A DNA stretch of 64,000 bases from contig NZ_CP095461.1 in NCBI RefSeq assembly GCF_023022985.1, positions 1,860,001 to 1,924,000 of the forward strand, written 5' to 3'. Position numbers and translations under genes: made by a program. The notes under the pieces are model-generated. The model was given only the letters and a program-made list of their open reading frames with translations. It was not told where the DNA came from and did not search any database. Source of the DNA: Arthrobacter gengyunqii (GTDB taxonomy: Bacteria > Actinomycetota > Actinomycetes > Actinomycetales > Micrococcaceae). Shown here piece by piece: positions 35,848-45,172 of this stretch. Position 1 is the stretch's first letter. Each line of letters opens with the position of its first letter.

Positions 35848-36275
35848 TCAGGTTGCCTTTCATTGGGGAGGCCGCGTGGAACGCAGCCAATGGGGTTCTT
35901 ACCCCGACACGACTTCCCAGTATATGGGAGCCGCATCCTGGACACTCGCACATGCCGATGCTGCGCCGGTCACATCCTCAGTCCCGGCACACGCAGAGGG
36001 GCAGCCCCATCCGCCTTCGGGCCAGAACCGGCCAAGGCCGGAACTGTTTTCTACTGACGGTTGAAACTGCCCCTGATGCGCACTCGTGCCTGCAGTGCTA
36101 CACACTTCGCACGCAGTGTTTCGCGCGCACGGCGGGATCAGTTTCCTGAGGTCCCGCCGCGATTCCCCTAGCCTACGTGCTGTCACGAATGTGTCAACAA
36201 GCCTCTGACTAGGACACTTATCTGTTAACGCAGGTCACGTGGGTGAGCCGTCGTGGCGCACGGAACAGACCGGTC
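35848..36275. other. Gene-free 5' region of the mannosyltransferase
   Basis: No gene is supported. On the minus strand, a promoter at 36197-36170 leads into a leader of about 315 bases with a GGCGGGA/TCCCGCC hairpin (36131-36158) and a CCGGCC-AA-GGCCGG palindrome near 36027-36040. A TATACT hexamer near 35922 could be a second promoter. Confidence 0.5.
36170..36197 (-). promoter_or_regulatory. Consensus-like promoter upstream of the mannosyltransferase
   Basis: On the minus strand, TTGACA (36197-36192), a 16-base spacer and TAGGCT (36175-36170). Transcription would begin near 36163. Confidence 0.65.
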
Positions 36276-37961
36276 CTAAAAACCTACTGATCGGTAGAGC
36301 TGCGTGCCATTGTGCACGGTCAGCAGGCAGCGCGGCTGGTGAGTTGTGTCCAGAGCCGGCAGCAGCGGCGTTCCGGCGCGGGGGTCTGTGCTCCACGCCG
36401 CTCCCTTGCCTTCGGGAGTCTGGACCATCAATTCTTCAACTTCCCACACGGCGTAGGACGCCGGAGCTCCCGGTGCCAGCTGGCCAAGCATGAAGTTCGC
36501 CGAGCCTGCGGCACGCCAGCCTGCCCGTGTGTGGCCGATGAAAGCGGCACGTGAGGAAATCCGTTCGGCGGCATTGGAATGGAAAACCGCAGCCCGGACG
36601 GCGGACCAGGGATCCAGCGGCATGACCGGGCCGTCGGAACCCAACGCCACCAGGACGCCGGCGGAGAGCAGGGACGCGAAGCGGTTCATGGAACTGCTGC
36701 GCTCCCCCAGCCGCTGGTCATAAAGCCCGCCGCTGTTGCCCCAGGCGGCATCGAAGCCCGGCTGCATGCTGGCAATGGCGCCGAAACGGACCATCTCTGC
36801 GATGGCGGCATCGTCAGCCATTTCCACATGCTCCAACCGGTGGTGGGACGCCCGGATCCGGTCCTCTCCGACTGCCTCGGCGGCAATCCGCAGTCCGGCC
36901 AGGACGGTGTCCAGCCCTGCGTCTCCGATCACGTGGAAACCACCCTGCAACCCGGCCCGGGTTGCCAGCTCCAAATGGCGTCCGGCCTGCTCGGCGGTCA
37001 GGTACAGGGTGCCGGTGGTCTCGGGGGCATCCGTGTAGGGTGACCGCAGGGCGGCTGTCCGGGCACCGATGGAGCCGTCCATGTTCAGGTCTCCGGCCAG
37101 CCCGCGCAGCCTGCCTTCGAAGGGTGCCGTGACCTCGGCCAGTTCTGATTCGGACTGAACCAGCTGTCCCCAGTACGGCAGCACCTCGGGCAGCGGGTCA
37201 GCCCCCAGCGATCCCTCCAACCCCATCAGCTGGCGCAGGTCTTCGACCGGGGAAATATGCGGGGCGGCCATCTCGGTTACGGCGATGATGCCTTGGGCCG
37301 CGGCATGCTTCAGGGCAGCCTGCTGGTAGCGGGAGCGCTGGGCGAGGTCCAGGGAGCGGGACGCTGTCCGGGCGAGCGTGTGGGCTTCGCGCACCACGAA
37401 GCCATTGTCCCAGCCGTCGTGCGCCGCCAGCTTCAGCGCGGCTGCCAGGGTTCCGGAAACCACGGCGCAGTGCACATCGGTGCGCGCCAGGTACACGGGG
37501 CGCGATCCTGAGGCGGCATCGAGCTCGGCAGCCGTGGGCACCCGGCGTTCGGGCCAGAACGACTCGTCCCATCCGTAACCCACAATGAGCCCTTCGGTAC
37601 CGGCGGCAGCCTCGGCAACGAGGTCAAGGAGCTCGGCCAGTGACGCTGCTTTCGTCAGATCCAGAGACGAGAGCGCCGCACCGGTTTCGGTGATGTGTGC
37701 ATGTGAGTCCACAAAGCCCGGCGTGATCAGGGCACCGCCCAGATCAACCACGTCCATGCGGCTGTCCTGGAGGGAGGCGGCGGCGTGCTCTGACCCGACC
37801 CAGGCGACGGTGTCCCCGTCCACCAGCATGGCGGTGGCAAAAGGGTCCGCGGCACTGTAGACGGAACCGTTGCGGTACAGCGTCAGCTTCGAGCTGCTGG
37901 GAGCGGGATTGGCGTTCAAGGACTTACCTGTTTCTGTAGTGCTGGACGGCGTGCCGCGCAC
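36276..37961 (-). CDS. Amidohydrolase family protein (YtcJ-like)
   Basis: Up to 561 residues. The N-terminal beta-sandwich part (NGSVYSAADPFATAMLVDG) is followed by the amidohydrolase barrel with metal-binding GFVDSHAHITETG, central VIGDAGLDTVLAGLR, SHHRLEHVEMAD and VALGSDGPVMPLDPW. YtcJ-like enzymes hydrolyse amides or cyclic amides; the substrate is unknown. Start uncertain: GTG 37961 has no good ribosome site, while TTG 37919 (after AGGTAAG) would begin NANPAPSSSKLTLY. The operon relation to the helicase upstream is unclear (gap about 60 bases, same strand). Confidence 0.88.
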   Translation of the reverse strand: MRGTPSSTTETGKSLNANPAPSSSKLTLYRNGSVYSAADPFATAMLVDGDTVAWVGSEHAAASLQDSRMDVVDLGGALITPGFVDSHAHITETGAALSSLDLTKAASLAELLDLVAEAAAGTEGLIVGYGWDESFWPERRVPTAAELDAASGSRPVYLARTDVHCAVVSGTLAAALKLAAHDGWDNGFVVREAHTLARTASRSLDLAQRSRYQQAALKHAAAQGIIAVTEMAAPHISPVEDLRQLMGLEGSLGADPLPEVLPYWGQLVQSESELAEVTAPFEGRLRGLAGDLNMDGSIGARTAALRSPYTDAPETTGTLYLTAEQAGRHLELATRAGLQGGFHVIGDAGLDTVLAGLRIAAEAVGEDRIRASHHRLEHVEMADDAAIAEMVRFGAIASMQPGFDAAWGNSGGLYDQRLGERSSSMNRFASLLSAGVLVALGSDGPVMPLDPWSAVRAAVFHSNAAERISSRAAFIGHTRAGWRAAGSANFMLGQLAPGAPASYAVWEVEELMVQTPEGKGAAWSTDPRAGTPLLPALDTTHQPRCLLTVHNGTQLYRSVGF

Positions 37962-38024
37962 CGGCGACGGGCCGCGGTTGATGTGGGGTGCCGGCAGGGA
38001 AGCCGGCGGGAGGATGCGCGGGAG

Positions 38025-40880
38025 CTACTCGCTGACCGCCGAGTAGGCAACCACGCCGCGGCGGACCAAACCAATGGCGTCGATGCAGCGGCGGCGAAGG
38101 CCCGCGGGCAGATCCGGCACCTTGGCCATCTGGTCAAGGAGGTCGATTACCTGTTTGGTCCACCGGACAAAGTCTCCGGCAGCGAGCTCGGTGCCGTTCA
38201 AGGCCAGCTGCAGGTGCTTTCCCTTGGCCCACTTGTACATGGGCCACACCAGGCCAAGGTCGGGCTCGCCCGTTTGCGGCAGCCGCTCGGACTCTTCCAG
38301 GTCGGTCAGCCGGGACCACTGGCGAACGATGACATCCATGGCAACCTCGAGGGAAACACTCGGCAGCTTGGGGCGCAGTCCCCGCTCCTCACGCTTCGCC
38401 TGGTACACCAGGGTGGTAGCCAGCGCCGCCAGTTCGGCGGCATCTACGTCGTTGAATGCCCCGTTTTGCAGCGACAGGGCTATCAGCAGGTCCTTCTCGC
38501 CGTAAATGCGGCGCAGCTTCTGGCCGTTCGGAGTTACGACCACACGCCCGGTTTCGTCCGGAGCCACATATCCGTACCTGCCCAGCACATCGCACACCCG
38601 GTCAAAGGTCTTGGCGATGGTGTTGGTGCGGCCGCGGATCTGGCCCACCAAGTTGTCCGTTTCGCGGCGCAGTTTCCACCAGCGTTCGGCCCAGCGTGCA
38701 TGGTTCTCCCGGTCGCTGCAGCCGTGGCAGGGATGTGCCCGCATTTTCCGGCGCAGCTCGGTGATGGCCTGCTCCTGCCGGCTGGCGCCGCCAATGTGCA
38801 GGGCTGCGCCGCGCTTGGTGGAAGCCCGCGGCGGACGGTGCTCATGCAGGGCGTTGCGCATTGACGATGCGAGGTCGCGGCGGTCCTTCGTCACCCGGGA
38901 GTTGAAGGATTTGGGAATCCGGATGTGTGAAACGGTTTCCACCGCTCCGTCCAGCTCCTGCGCGGTGATCCGGCGCACCTGCTTGTCTTCGGTCAGCACA
39001 GTGGTTCTTGCCTCCCGGCCCGGAGAGGATTCGTGCGGCAGCACCACCGCGTAGCCGGAATCGCGGCCGCCGGGGATCAGGATGACGTCGCCGGGAACCA
39101 AACCGTCAAGCGAGGCGGCGACGGCGGAGCGGCGGTCCCGGGCGCGCGTCTTCGACGCCTGCGTCTCGAGATCGGACAGTTCCCGGCGCAGCGCTGCGTA
39201 CTCGGTGAAGTCCCCCAGGTGGCAGGTCATGGCCTTTTCGTAGCCGGCCAGGGATTCCTCCCGGGAGCGGACCTGCTTGGCCAGTCCCACCACGGAGCGG
39301 TCTGCCTGGAACTGGGCGAAGGAGGATTCGAGGATTTCCCGGGACCGCTCCCGCCCGAACTGCGCCATCAGGTTGATGCTCATGTTGTACGTGGGGCGGA
39401 AGCTGGAGTTCAGCGGATAGGTTCGCCGGGAGGCGAGGCCGGCGACGGCGGCCGGATCGGTGCCGGGCTGCCACAGCACCACGGCATGGCCTTCGACGTC
39501 GATGCCGCGGCGGCCGGCACGTCCCGTGAGCTGGGTGTACTCCCCCGCCGTGATGTCCACGTGGGCTTCCCCGTTGAACTTGTCCAGCTTCTCCAGGACA
39601 ACGGTGCGGGCCGGCATGTTGATGCCGAGGGCGAGGGTTTCAGTGGCAAAGACCGCCCGGACCAGCCCGGCGGTAAACAACCGCTCCACCACCTCCTTGA
39701 AGGTGGGCAGCATGCCGGCGTGGTGGGCGGCAAATCCGCGGATCAGGCCTTCCCGCCAGGTCCAGAATCCCAGGACTTCCAAGTCATCCTCGGGGATGTC
39801 CTGGCTGGCTTCGTCCACGATGCGGGCAATCGCGATCCGTTCCGGCTCGCTGGTCAGCCAAAGGCCGGAATCGACGCACTGGCGCACTGCACCTTCGCAG
39901 CCGTTGCGGGAAAAGATGAATGTGATGGCCGGAAGCAGTCCGCGTTTGTCCAGCTGGGAAATCACCGCGGGACGGGAAGCCTTTGGAATTCTGCTGATGG
40001 GCGGACCGGAGTGACCGCGCCGGGAGGCGTCGCGGTGGCCGTTGCGTGAGGAACCGCGCGAGCCTCCCCAGTGTCCGCCGTGGCCGCGCTGGTTGATCCG
40101 GGATTCGGCGCGGGCGAGCTCCAGAAGTTCGGGGTTCACCCGGTACCGTTCCTGGACGCCGGCGGGCTGCTCGGGTTCCGCAGCCTCGTCGAAGGAGACA
40201 TCGGCTTCGAAGAGGTCCATGATGTCCCGGCCCACCATGACGTGCTGCCACAGCGGAACGGGCCGGTGTTCGGAGACCACGACGTCGGTGTCCCCCCGGA
40301 CAGTGTCCAGCCACGCGCCGAATTCCTCCGCGTTCGAGACCGTGGCGCTCAGCGACACCAGCTGCACGTCCGAACTTAGGTGGATGATGACCTCTTCCCA
40401 CACCGCGCCGCGGAACCTGTCGGCCAGGTAGTGCACCTCGTCCATCACCACATAACCCAGCTCATCCAGCGTGGACGAGTTGGAGTAGAGCATGTTGCGC
40501 AGGACCTCGGTGGTCATGACTACCACGTCGGCATCCGGGTTGATGCTCGTGTCCCCGGTGAGCAGTCCCACGCGGTCCGATCCGTAGGACGCGGACAGCT
40601 CGAGGTACTTCTGGTTACTCAGGGCTTTGATGGGAGTGGTGTAAAAAGCCTTCAGCCCGCGTTCAAGGGCCATGTAGACAGCAAACTCCCCCACCACCGT
40701 TTTTCCGGCGCCGGTCGGTGCGGCCACCAGCACACCGCGTCCGGCCTCAACGGACCGGCAGGCTTCCGATTGGAAGGGGTCAAGGTCAAAGCCAAGCTGC
40801 TGCTCGAAGACGGCCAGCTGGGTCTTGGAGTGCTCGGAACGTTCTTTCGCGGCCAGGTACCGCTCCGACGGGGAAGTCAT
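38025..40880 (-). CDS. HelY-type (Ski2/Mtr4-like) DEVH-box RNA helicase
   Basis: 951 residues. Motif I APTGAGKT, motif Ia TPIKALSNQKY, DEVH box VVMDEVHYLADRFRG, SAT motif LVSLSATVSN, motif V ATETLALGINMPA and motif VI LTGRAGRRGID are all visible, followed by the long DSHCT-type C-terminal part. It likely unwinds structured RNA in RNA turnover. TAGGCT lies six bases before ATG 40880, so translation is probably leaderless. It follows tatC on the same strand, an arrangement common in actinobacteria. A Gly/Arg/His-rich insert sits near residues 265-290. Confidence 0.93.
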   Translation of the reverse strand: MTSPSERYLAAKERSEHSKTQLAVFEQQLGFDLDPFQSEACRSVEAGRGVLVAAPTGAGKTVVGEFAVYMALERGLKAFYTTPIKALSNQKYLELSASYGSDRVGLLTGDTSINPDADVVVMTTEVLRNMLYSNSSTLDELGYVVMDEVHYLADRFRGAVWEEVIIHLSSDVQLVSLSATVSNAEEFGAWLDTVRGDTDVVVSEHRPVPLWQHVMVGRDIMDLFEADVSFDEAAEPEQPAGVQERYRVNPELLELARAESRINQRGHGGHWGGSRGSSRNGHRDASRRGHSGPPISRIPKASRPAVISQLDKRGLLPAITFIFSRNGCEGAVRQCVDSGLWLTSEPERIAIARIVDEASQDIPEDDLEVLGFWTWREGLIRGFAAHHAGMLPTFKEVVERLFTAGLVRAVFATETLALGINMPARTVVLEKLDKFNGEAHVDITAGEYTQLTGRAGRRGIDVEGHAVVLWQPGTDPAAVAGLASRRTYPLNSSFRPTYNMSINLMAQFGRERSREILESSFAQFQADRSVVGLAKQVRSREESLAGYEKAMTCHLGDFTEYAALRRELSDLETQASKTRARDRRSAVAASLDGLVPGDVILIPGGRDSGYAVVLPHESSPGREARTTVLTEDKQVRRITAQELDGAVETVSHIRIPKSFNSRVTKDRRDLASSMRNALHEHRPPRASTKRGAALHIGGASRQEQAITELRRKMRAHPCHGCSDRENHARWAERWWKLRRETDNLVGQIRGRTNTIAKTFDRVCDVLGRYGYVAPDETGRVVVTPNGQKLRRIYGEKDLLIALSLQNGAFNDVDAAELAALATTLVYQAKREERGLRPKLPSVSLEVAMDVIVRQWSRLTDLEESERLPQTGEPDLGLVWPMYKWAKGKHLQLALNGTELAAGDFVRWTKQVIDLLDQMAKVPDLPAGLRRRCIDAIGLVRRGVVAYSAVSE

Positions 40881-40975
40881 ATTCCAAGCCTAGACTCTGC
40901 GGGGGCCGGGCGGCGCCATGTGCCCCCGGCTCCGCCTTGGGCTGAAATCACCGCAGCTTTTACGGACGCTGCCGG

Positions 40976-41803
40976 CTACAGGTTCTCCAGTGGAGTGGCC
41001 GTGTTGGCGCCGGCGTCTACGGCCGCCTCGCGGGCAGCGTTGCGGCGGGCCCGGCGTTTGTCATTGATGAGGCAGATACCCACCGCCACACCGAAGAGCA
41101 GCAGCAGAGGTGCGGCCATGTAGAACATGGTGAGTGCATCCCCGCCCGGCGCTGCCATGGCAGCGAACACGCAGATGAGGAAGATCGTGATCCGCCAGTA
41201 CTTGATGATGAGCTTGCCCGGGAGGATCCCGGTCATGTTGAGGCCCACCAGCACCACGGGTATGAGGAACGCAATGCCGAAAGCAAGCAGCAGGCGCAGT
41301 ACGAAAGCAAGATAGACGCTGGCGGTGATGACGTTGGCGCTGCCCTCGGGGGTGAATCCGGTGAGCACGTCGATGGCGCTGGGCAGGAGAATCCAGGCCA
41401 GCGCCACGCCGCCCAGAAACAGCGGCACGGACGCTGCCATGAAGCCAAGGGCGATGCGGCGTTCCTTGGTCTTCAGGCCCGGCGTGATGAACGCCCACAG
41501 CTGGTACAGCCATACGGGACAGGACATGAGCAGGCCGAGGAAGACGGAGACCTGAATCATCTGGTCGAAGGGGGTTGCCACACCTTCGAAGTTGATGGTG
41601 GCAAACCGGCCGTCCTGGTTACCCACGTCCAGGACCGGCCGGGTGAGGGCGTTGAAGGCAGGCATGTAGAGGAAGAAACCCGCCACAGTGCCTAAAATCA
41701 CGGCTATGCCCGATTTGAACAGGCGGTTGCGGGCCTCCCGCAGATGATCCTTGAGGGCCATCCGTCCTTCGGGGTTGGCCTTGCGCCCTTTGGTCAGCGC
41801 CAC
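40976..41803 (-). CDS. tatC: Sec-independent protein translocase subunit TatC
   Basis: 275 residues with six membrane helices. The cytoplasmic N-terminus contains MALKDHLREARNRL, and conserved FQ/periplasmic-loop equivalents follow in PFDQMIQVSVFLGLLMS and SCPVWLYQLWAFITPGL. TatC recognises twin-arginine signal peptides. The start is GTG 41803 (six bases after the tatA stop); an internal ATG at residue 15 has AAGGACGG just before it and could be used instead. A charged C-terminal tail of about 30 residues follows helix 6. Confidence 0.95.
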   Translation of the reverse strand: MALTKGRKANPEGRMALKDHLREARNRLFKSGIAVILGTVAGFFLYMPAFNALTRPVLDVGNQDGRFATINFEGVATPFDQMIQVSVFLGLLMSCPVWLYQLWAFITPGLKTKERRIALGFMAASVPLFLGGVALAWILLPSAIDVLTGFTPEGSANVITASVYLAFVLRLLLAFGIAFLIPVVLVGLNMTGILPGKLIIKYWRITIFLICVFAAMAAPGGDALTMFYMAAPLLLLFGVAVGICLINDKRRARRNAAREAAVDAGANTATPLENL

Positions 41804-41808
41804 GGCCG

Positions 41809-42120
41809 TTACAGGCTGGTGGGCGGATTACCCGCGGGGCGGTGCTCGGTTCCCGGATTGGCGGGGGTGCCGGGGGCTGCCGGCGGAACCGGATTCGCGG
41901 GAGTGCCGGTGGCCGAGGGATTGTTGACGATGCGGCCCTCAACCGGTTCTTCAGGGGTGGCGCCCGGCTTGCTTTCATCCTGCATTTGCCGGACCTCGGA
42001 CTTGAAGATGCGCAGCGACTGTCCCATGCTGCGGGCAAGGCCGGGCAGCTTGGGTGCGCCGAAGAGCAGGAGGGCCAGAATAACCAGAATTACTATATGC
42101 CAGCCTTGAATGCCGTTCAT
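41809..42120 (-). CDS. tatA: Sec-independent translocase subunit TatA
   Basis: 103 residues: a single N-terminal helix (WHIVILVILALLLFGAPKL), the amphipathic helix after the FGAPKLP hinge, and an unstructured Pro/Ala/Thr-rich tail with repeated PANP-type units. It oligomerises to form the pore with TatC. GAAAGGACACCGGC precedes the ATG. Confidence 0.95.
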   Translation of the reverse strand: MNGIQGWHIVILVILALLLFGAPKLPGLARSMGQSLRIFKSEVRQMQDESKPGATPEEPVEGRIVNNPSATGTPANPVPPAAPGTPANPGTEHRPAGNPPTSL

Positions 42121-42152
42121 GCCGGTGTCCTTTCGTTTTGGAACAGTTTACG

Positions 42153-42491
42153 TCAGAGGTTCGGGAAGTCGCGCAGTGCGCGGGGCTGCCCGTTGGCGAG
42201 GCGTCGATCAACTCGACGCTCCCGGCGCCGGGTCCTCCGCGCCTCTTTGCCTTCTTCGTAGCGGGCTTTGGCACGGATGGGATCGTCGAAGATTCCCAGT
42301 TCCTGCTCCGGCGTTCCCGCCAGGGGAACGACCGACGCCGGCACCGAAACGGCCAGTGCCGAGACCGCGCCCTCCGCTTCACGCAGAGTGGCCATCAGCT
42401 TGCGGAAGATCCGCCAGCCAATGAGGCCGTAAAACACTAAGGCAGCGACGATGAGCGCCGCCCATATCAAAATCCAGGACCACCAAGGCAT
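42153..42491 (-). CDS. Conserved single-pass membrane protein
   Basis: 112 residues: one N-terminal helix (MPWWSWILIWAALIVAALVFYG), then a cytoplasmic part ending in a strongly basic segment EARRTRRRERRVDRR. No known domain. TATGCT lies six bases before ATG 42491, and GGAGGC overlaps that spacer, so both leaderless and leadered initiation are possible. It sits 32 bases before tatA on the same strand, between pafBC and the Tat genes; a role in secretion is not established. Confidence 0.8.
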   Translation of the reverse strand: MPWWSWILIWAALIVAALVFYGLIGWRIFRKLMATLREAEGAVSALAVSVPASVVPLAGTPEQELGIFDDPIRAKARYEEGKEARRTRRRERRVDRRLANGQPRALRDFPNL

Positions 42492-42557
42492 GCCTCCAGC
42501 ATAGTGCGGGAAACCCGAAGGCCGTTCATCTCCGGGGTCCCCGCGCCCAAGGGCCCA

Positions 42558-44591
42558 TCAGCCCTGCGGGTCCGGGCCGTAGTTCTCCAGCGCCTCCCGC
42601 AGCCACCGGCCGGTTTCGCTGCGCAGGTCCGCCGGCGCGGCGACGGCGGCACTGCCGCCCTGACGGGCAATGAACCCGGGGATCCAGCGGGTGTTGCCCA
42701 CCCGCAGTTCCACGGCGCTGCGGCCCCGGGGCAGATCGGCGCGGCGGGCGGCGTCGTAGGCGCTTTCCACCCAACTGGCTGAGGGCCCGAGGACCAGGGT
42801 CACCAAGGTGTCCTCAGTGCCCGGGCGGAAGAGACCGGATGGAAAAGCGGCATTCGGGACCGGCCCCTGCCAGGAGGCGGGACCGCTGTCGGTTACCTGA
42901 TGGATCCGGTCCACCCGGAAGTTCCGCACGCCTTCGGAACGGTGGCACCATGCCTCGAGGTACCAGAGATTGTTCACCGAAAAGAGCCTGCGCGGATCCA
43001 CAGTGCGGTCCGTCACTTCATCCCGGCTGGGCACCAGGTACCGCAGGTCCAGCTGGCGACGCCCGGCAATGGCCTGCTGCAGTGTGTTCAGGATCTCTGC
43101 GCTGCCCTCGGGCTCCGCCAGCCGGGCGGCAACGACGCTGCCTGCCTGTGCCGACTCCCCCGCTGCTTCACTGAGTTTTTCGAGGGCGCTGGCCAGCGCC
43201 GGGGTCTCACCAACCCCGGGCAGGGAGGCGAGGGTTTCCAAGCCCACCATCAGCGCCGCTGCTTCATCCATGCCCAATCGGACCGGTTCGGACAGGTCAT
43301 CGGCATTGTCGATGAAAATCTGCCCGTTTTCGAAGTTCACGTCCATGAGCCCGTTGGGGTAATGCCGCGGGCCGCTCACGAAAAGAAGGTTCAGATCGGT
43401 GGCCAGCTGCGCAGAGCTGACGCCGAAGCGTCGTGCGGTGTCCTCCAGGTCCGCACCCTGATTTCCCAGCACGTAGGGCACCAGATCCAGCAGGCGTGTC
43501 AGGTGGCTCTGAGCCGCCGTTGAGCTGGCCGCCGGCGTGGGAGCGCGCCGGCCCAGGGTGAACGCAGGAACGGGTTTGGTCTGTGCTTCCAGTGCCAGGC
43601 GAAGAAGATCGGCAACAGCAGAACGAAGCGCCGGCGGATGGACGGCAACGGCACTGGCGCCCAGGGCAGCCGTGTCAGCCGCCAGCGCATCCAGGTCGGG
43701 GACCGTCAGCGTCAGCTCTTCCCAGCCGGGCTGCTCTGCGGGTGCAGTTTTGGCGCCGTCCCGCAGGCGGAGCTCTGCCGCGGCACCCTTCCGGACCCGC
43801 ACCAGGGCCGGAACCGGCGCAAAAACCGAGTCCAGCGAGGCGAGGGACGCATCGATACTGAAACTCGCAGGCACCTCATAACTGCCGTCGCCGAGCGTAA
43901 CGGGTGCGCTCATGCGGGAGAGCCGAAAGAACCGCTCTGCCTTCCGGTCCAGATCCCATCCCACGACATACCAGTGGCCAAACCGGCTGCCCATCCCCCA
44001 CGGCTGCAGATGGCGCACCGTGCTGCGCCGCCGCCGGGCGGGACTTGCCGGTTCGTCGCCCGCGGTGCGGGCACGGTCCGCCGGGCGGTAGCCGAATGAT
44101 ATGGGCGTGCGGGTGACGGTGGCTTTCCAGACGGTTTCAAAATGGGGATCGTTGGTACGGATCCGGGGCTGCAGGGGGCTGGCAGCTGCGTCATCAGCGT
44201 CCACTCCGCGGGTCTGGAGCCTGCGCAGCGCGCGTGCCGCCGCTGAACCCAGCGATGCCTGCTCCCACATTCCGGCAGCCAGCGCCAGAACGGCCGATTC
44301 CTCGGGTGTGAAGCGCACCCCGGGGAGGCGGTACGCATCAGCCCGGATGCGGTATCGGCGCACAGAATTGTCCTGGTCGTAGAGGGTTTCCTCGCTGTAG
44401 GACTCCACGGGAATGCCCTGCTCACGCAGGAAGGCCTTGTCCCGGTCGAAGAGTTTTTCCCGGGCAGCGGTCGACGGCGCTTCGCTGTACAACTCAATCT
44501 CGTCAAAGAGTTCGTGCTTGGTGAAGCCCCTGCGGGTGGACAGCAGCGCAATCACGAGGTTAAGGAGGCGTTCGGTTCTGTTGGCGGACAC
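42558..44591 (-). CDS. pafBC: PafBC fusion, WYL-domain DNA-damage transcription activator
   Basis: 677 residues, two tandem HTH-WYL-WCX halves in one chain; most actinobacteria have separate pafB and pafC, and the fusion is known in Arthrobacter. The first half contains RTERLLNLVIALLSTRRGF, then GHWYVVGWDLDRKAERFFRL; the second contains DTARRFGVSSAQLATDL, then LWYLEAWCHRSEGVRNFRVD. Family role: the main LexA/RecA-independent activator of DNA-damage genes, responding to single-stranded DNA. The preferred start is GTG 44591, seven bases after TAGATT; a TTG at 44600 is also in frame. Confidence 0.94.
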   Translation of the reverse strand: MSANRTERLLNLVIALLSTRRGFTKHELFDEIELYSEAPSTAAREKLFDRDKAFLREQGIPVESYSEETLYDQDNSVRRYRIRADAYRLPGVRFTPEESAVLALAAGMWEQASLGSAAARALRRLQTRGVDADDAAASPLQPRIRTNDPHFETVWKATVTRTPISFGYRPADRARTAGDEPASPARRRRSTVRHLQPWGMGSRFGHWYVVGWDLDRKAERFFRLSRMSAPVTLGDGSYEVPASFSIDASLASLDSVFAPVPALVRVRKGAAAELRLRDGAKTAPAEQPGWEELTLTVPDLDALAADTAALGASAVAVHPPALRSAVADLLRLALEAQTKPVPAFTLGRRAPTPAASSTAAQSHLTRLLDLVPYVLGNQGADLEDTARRFGVSSAQLATDLNLLFVSGPRHYPNGLMDVNFENGQIFIDNADDLSEPVRLGMDEAAALMVGLETLASLPGVGETPALASALEKLSEAAGESAQAGSVVAARLAEPEGSAEILNTLQQAIAGRRQLDLRYLVPSRDEVTDRTVDPRRLFSVNNLWYLEAWCHRSEGVRNFRVDRIHQVTDSGPASWQGPVPNAAFPSGLFRPGTEDTLVTLVLGPSASWVESAYDAARRADLPRGRSAVELRVGNTRWIPGFIARQGGSAAVAAPADLRSETGRWLREALENYGPDPQG

Positions 44592-44663
44592 GGAAGCCAA
44601 TCTACCGCGCCCGGCCGGTTGCTGCGGACCGTGCGGGGCGCCGGGAACAGGACCCCGGGCACC

Positions 44664-44705
44664 AAAAAGGCGGGTCCGCGGCTGCTGTGCAGCTGCGGAC
44701 CCGCC
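44664..44705 (-). terminator. Terminator after the FKBP gene
   Basis: On the minus strand, a GGCGGGTCCGC/GCGGACCCGCC stem (44705-44669) is followed by five T (44668-44664). It separates the proteasome-FKBP unit from pafBC. Confidence 0.85.
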
Positions 44706-44723
44706 TCGAGGCAGGGTTCCGGA

Positions 44724-45119
44724 TTAGCGGACGCCCAGCAGGTCAACCACGAAGATGAGTGACTCTCCGGGTGCCACTGCCGAACCTGCGCCGCGGTCCC
44801 CGTATGCCATGGACGCGGGGATTTCCAGACGGCGGCGGCCGCCGACCTTCATGCCCAGCAGGCCCTGGTCCCAGCCCTTGATGACCTGGCCGACTCCGAC
44901 CTTGAAGTCCAGCGGAGTGCCGCGGTTCCACGAGGCGTCGAATTCCTCACCCGTGGAAAAAGCAACTCCCACGTAGTGGGTGGAGACGGTGTCTCCGGCC
45001 TTGGCCTCGCGGCCGTCGCCCACCACGATGTCTTCAATCAACAATTCAGTGGGTGCTTCGTGATCCGGAAAATCAATTTCCGGCTTCTGGCGGTCGTATT
45101 CACGCTTACCAAATGACAT
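44724..45119 (-). CDS. FKBP-type peptidyl-prolyl isomerase (cytoplasmic)
   Basis: 131 residues: a single FKBP domain with VSTHYVGVAFSTGEEFDAS, GVGQVIKGWDQGLLGMKVGG and PASMAYGDRGAGSAVAPGESLIFVVDL. It catalyses prolyl cis-trans isomerisation. No signal peptide. GAGGAGCACC precedes the ATG. It is found downstream of pafA in many actinobacteria. Confidence 0.95.
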   Translation of the reverse strand: MSFGKREYDRQKPEIDFPDHEAPTELLIEDIVVGDGREAKAGDTVSTHYVGVAFSTGEEFDASWNRGTPLDFKVGVGQVIKGWDQGLLGMKVGGRRRLEIPASMAYGDRGAGSAVAPGESLIFVVDLLGVR

Positions 45120-45172
45120 GGTGCTCCTCGCTGCGGCGGTTTCCCGCGTTGATGCTGTGTTCAGCTCTAACG

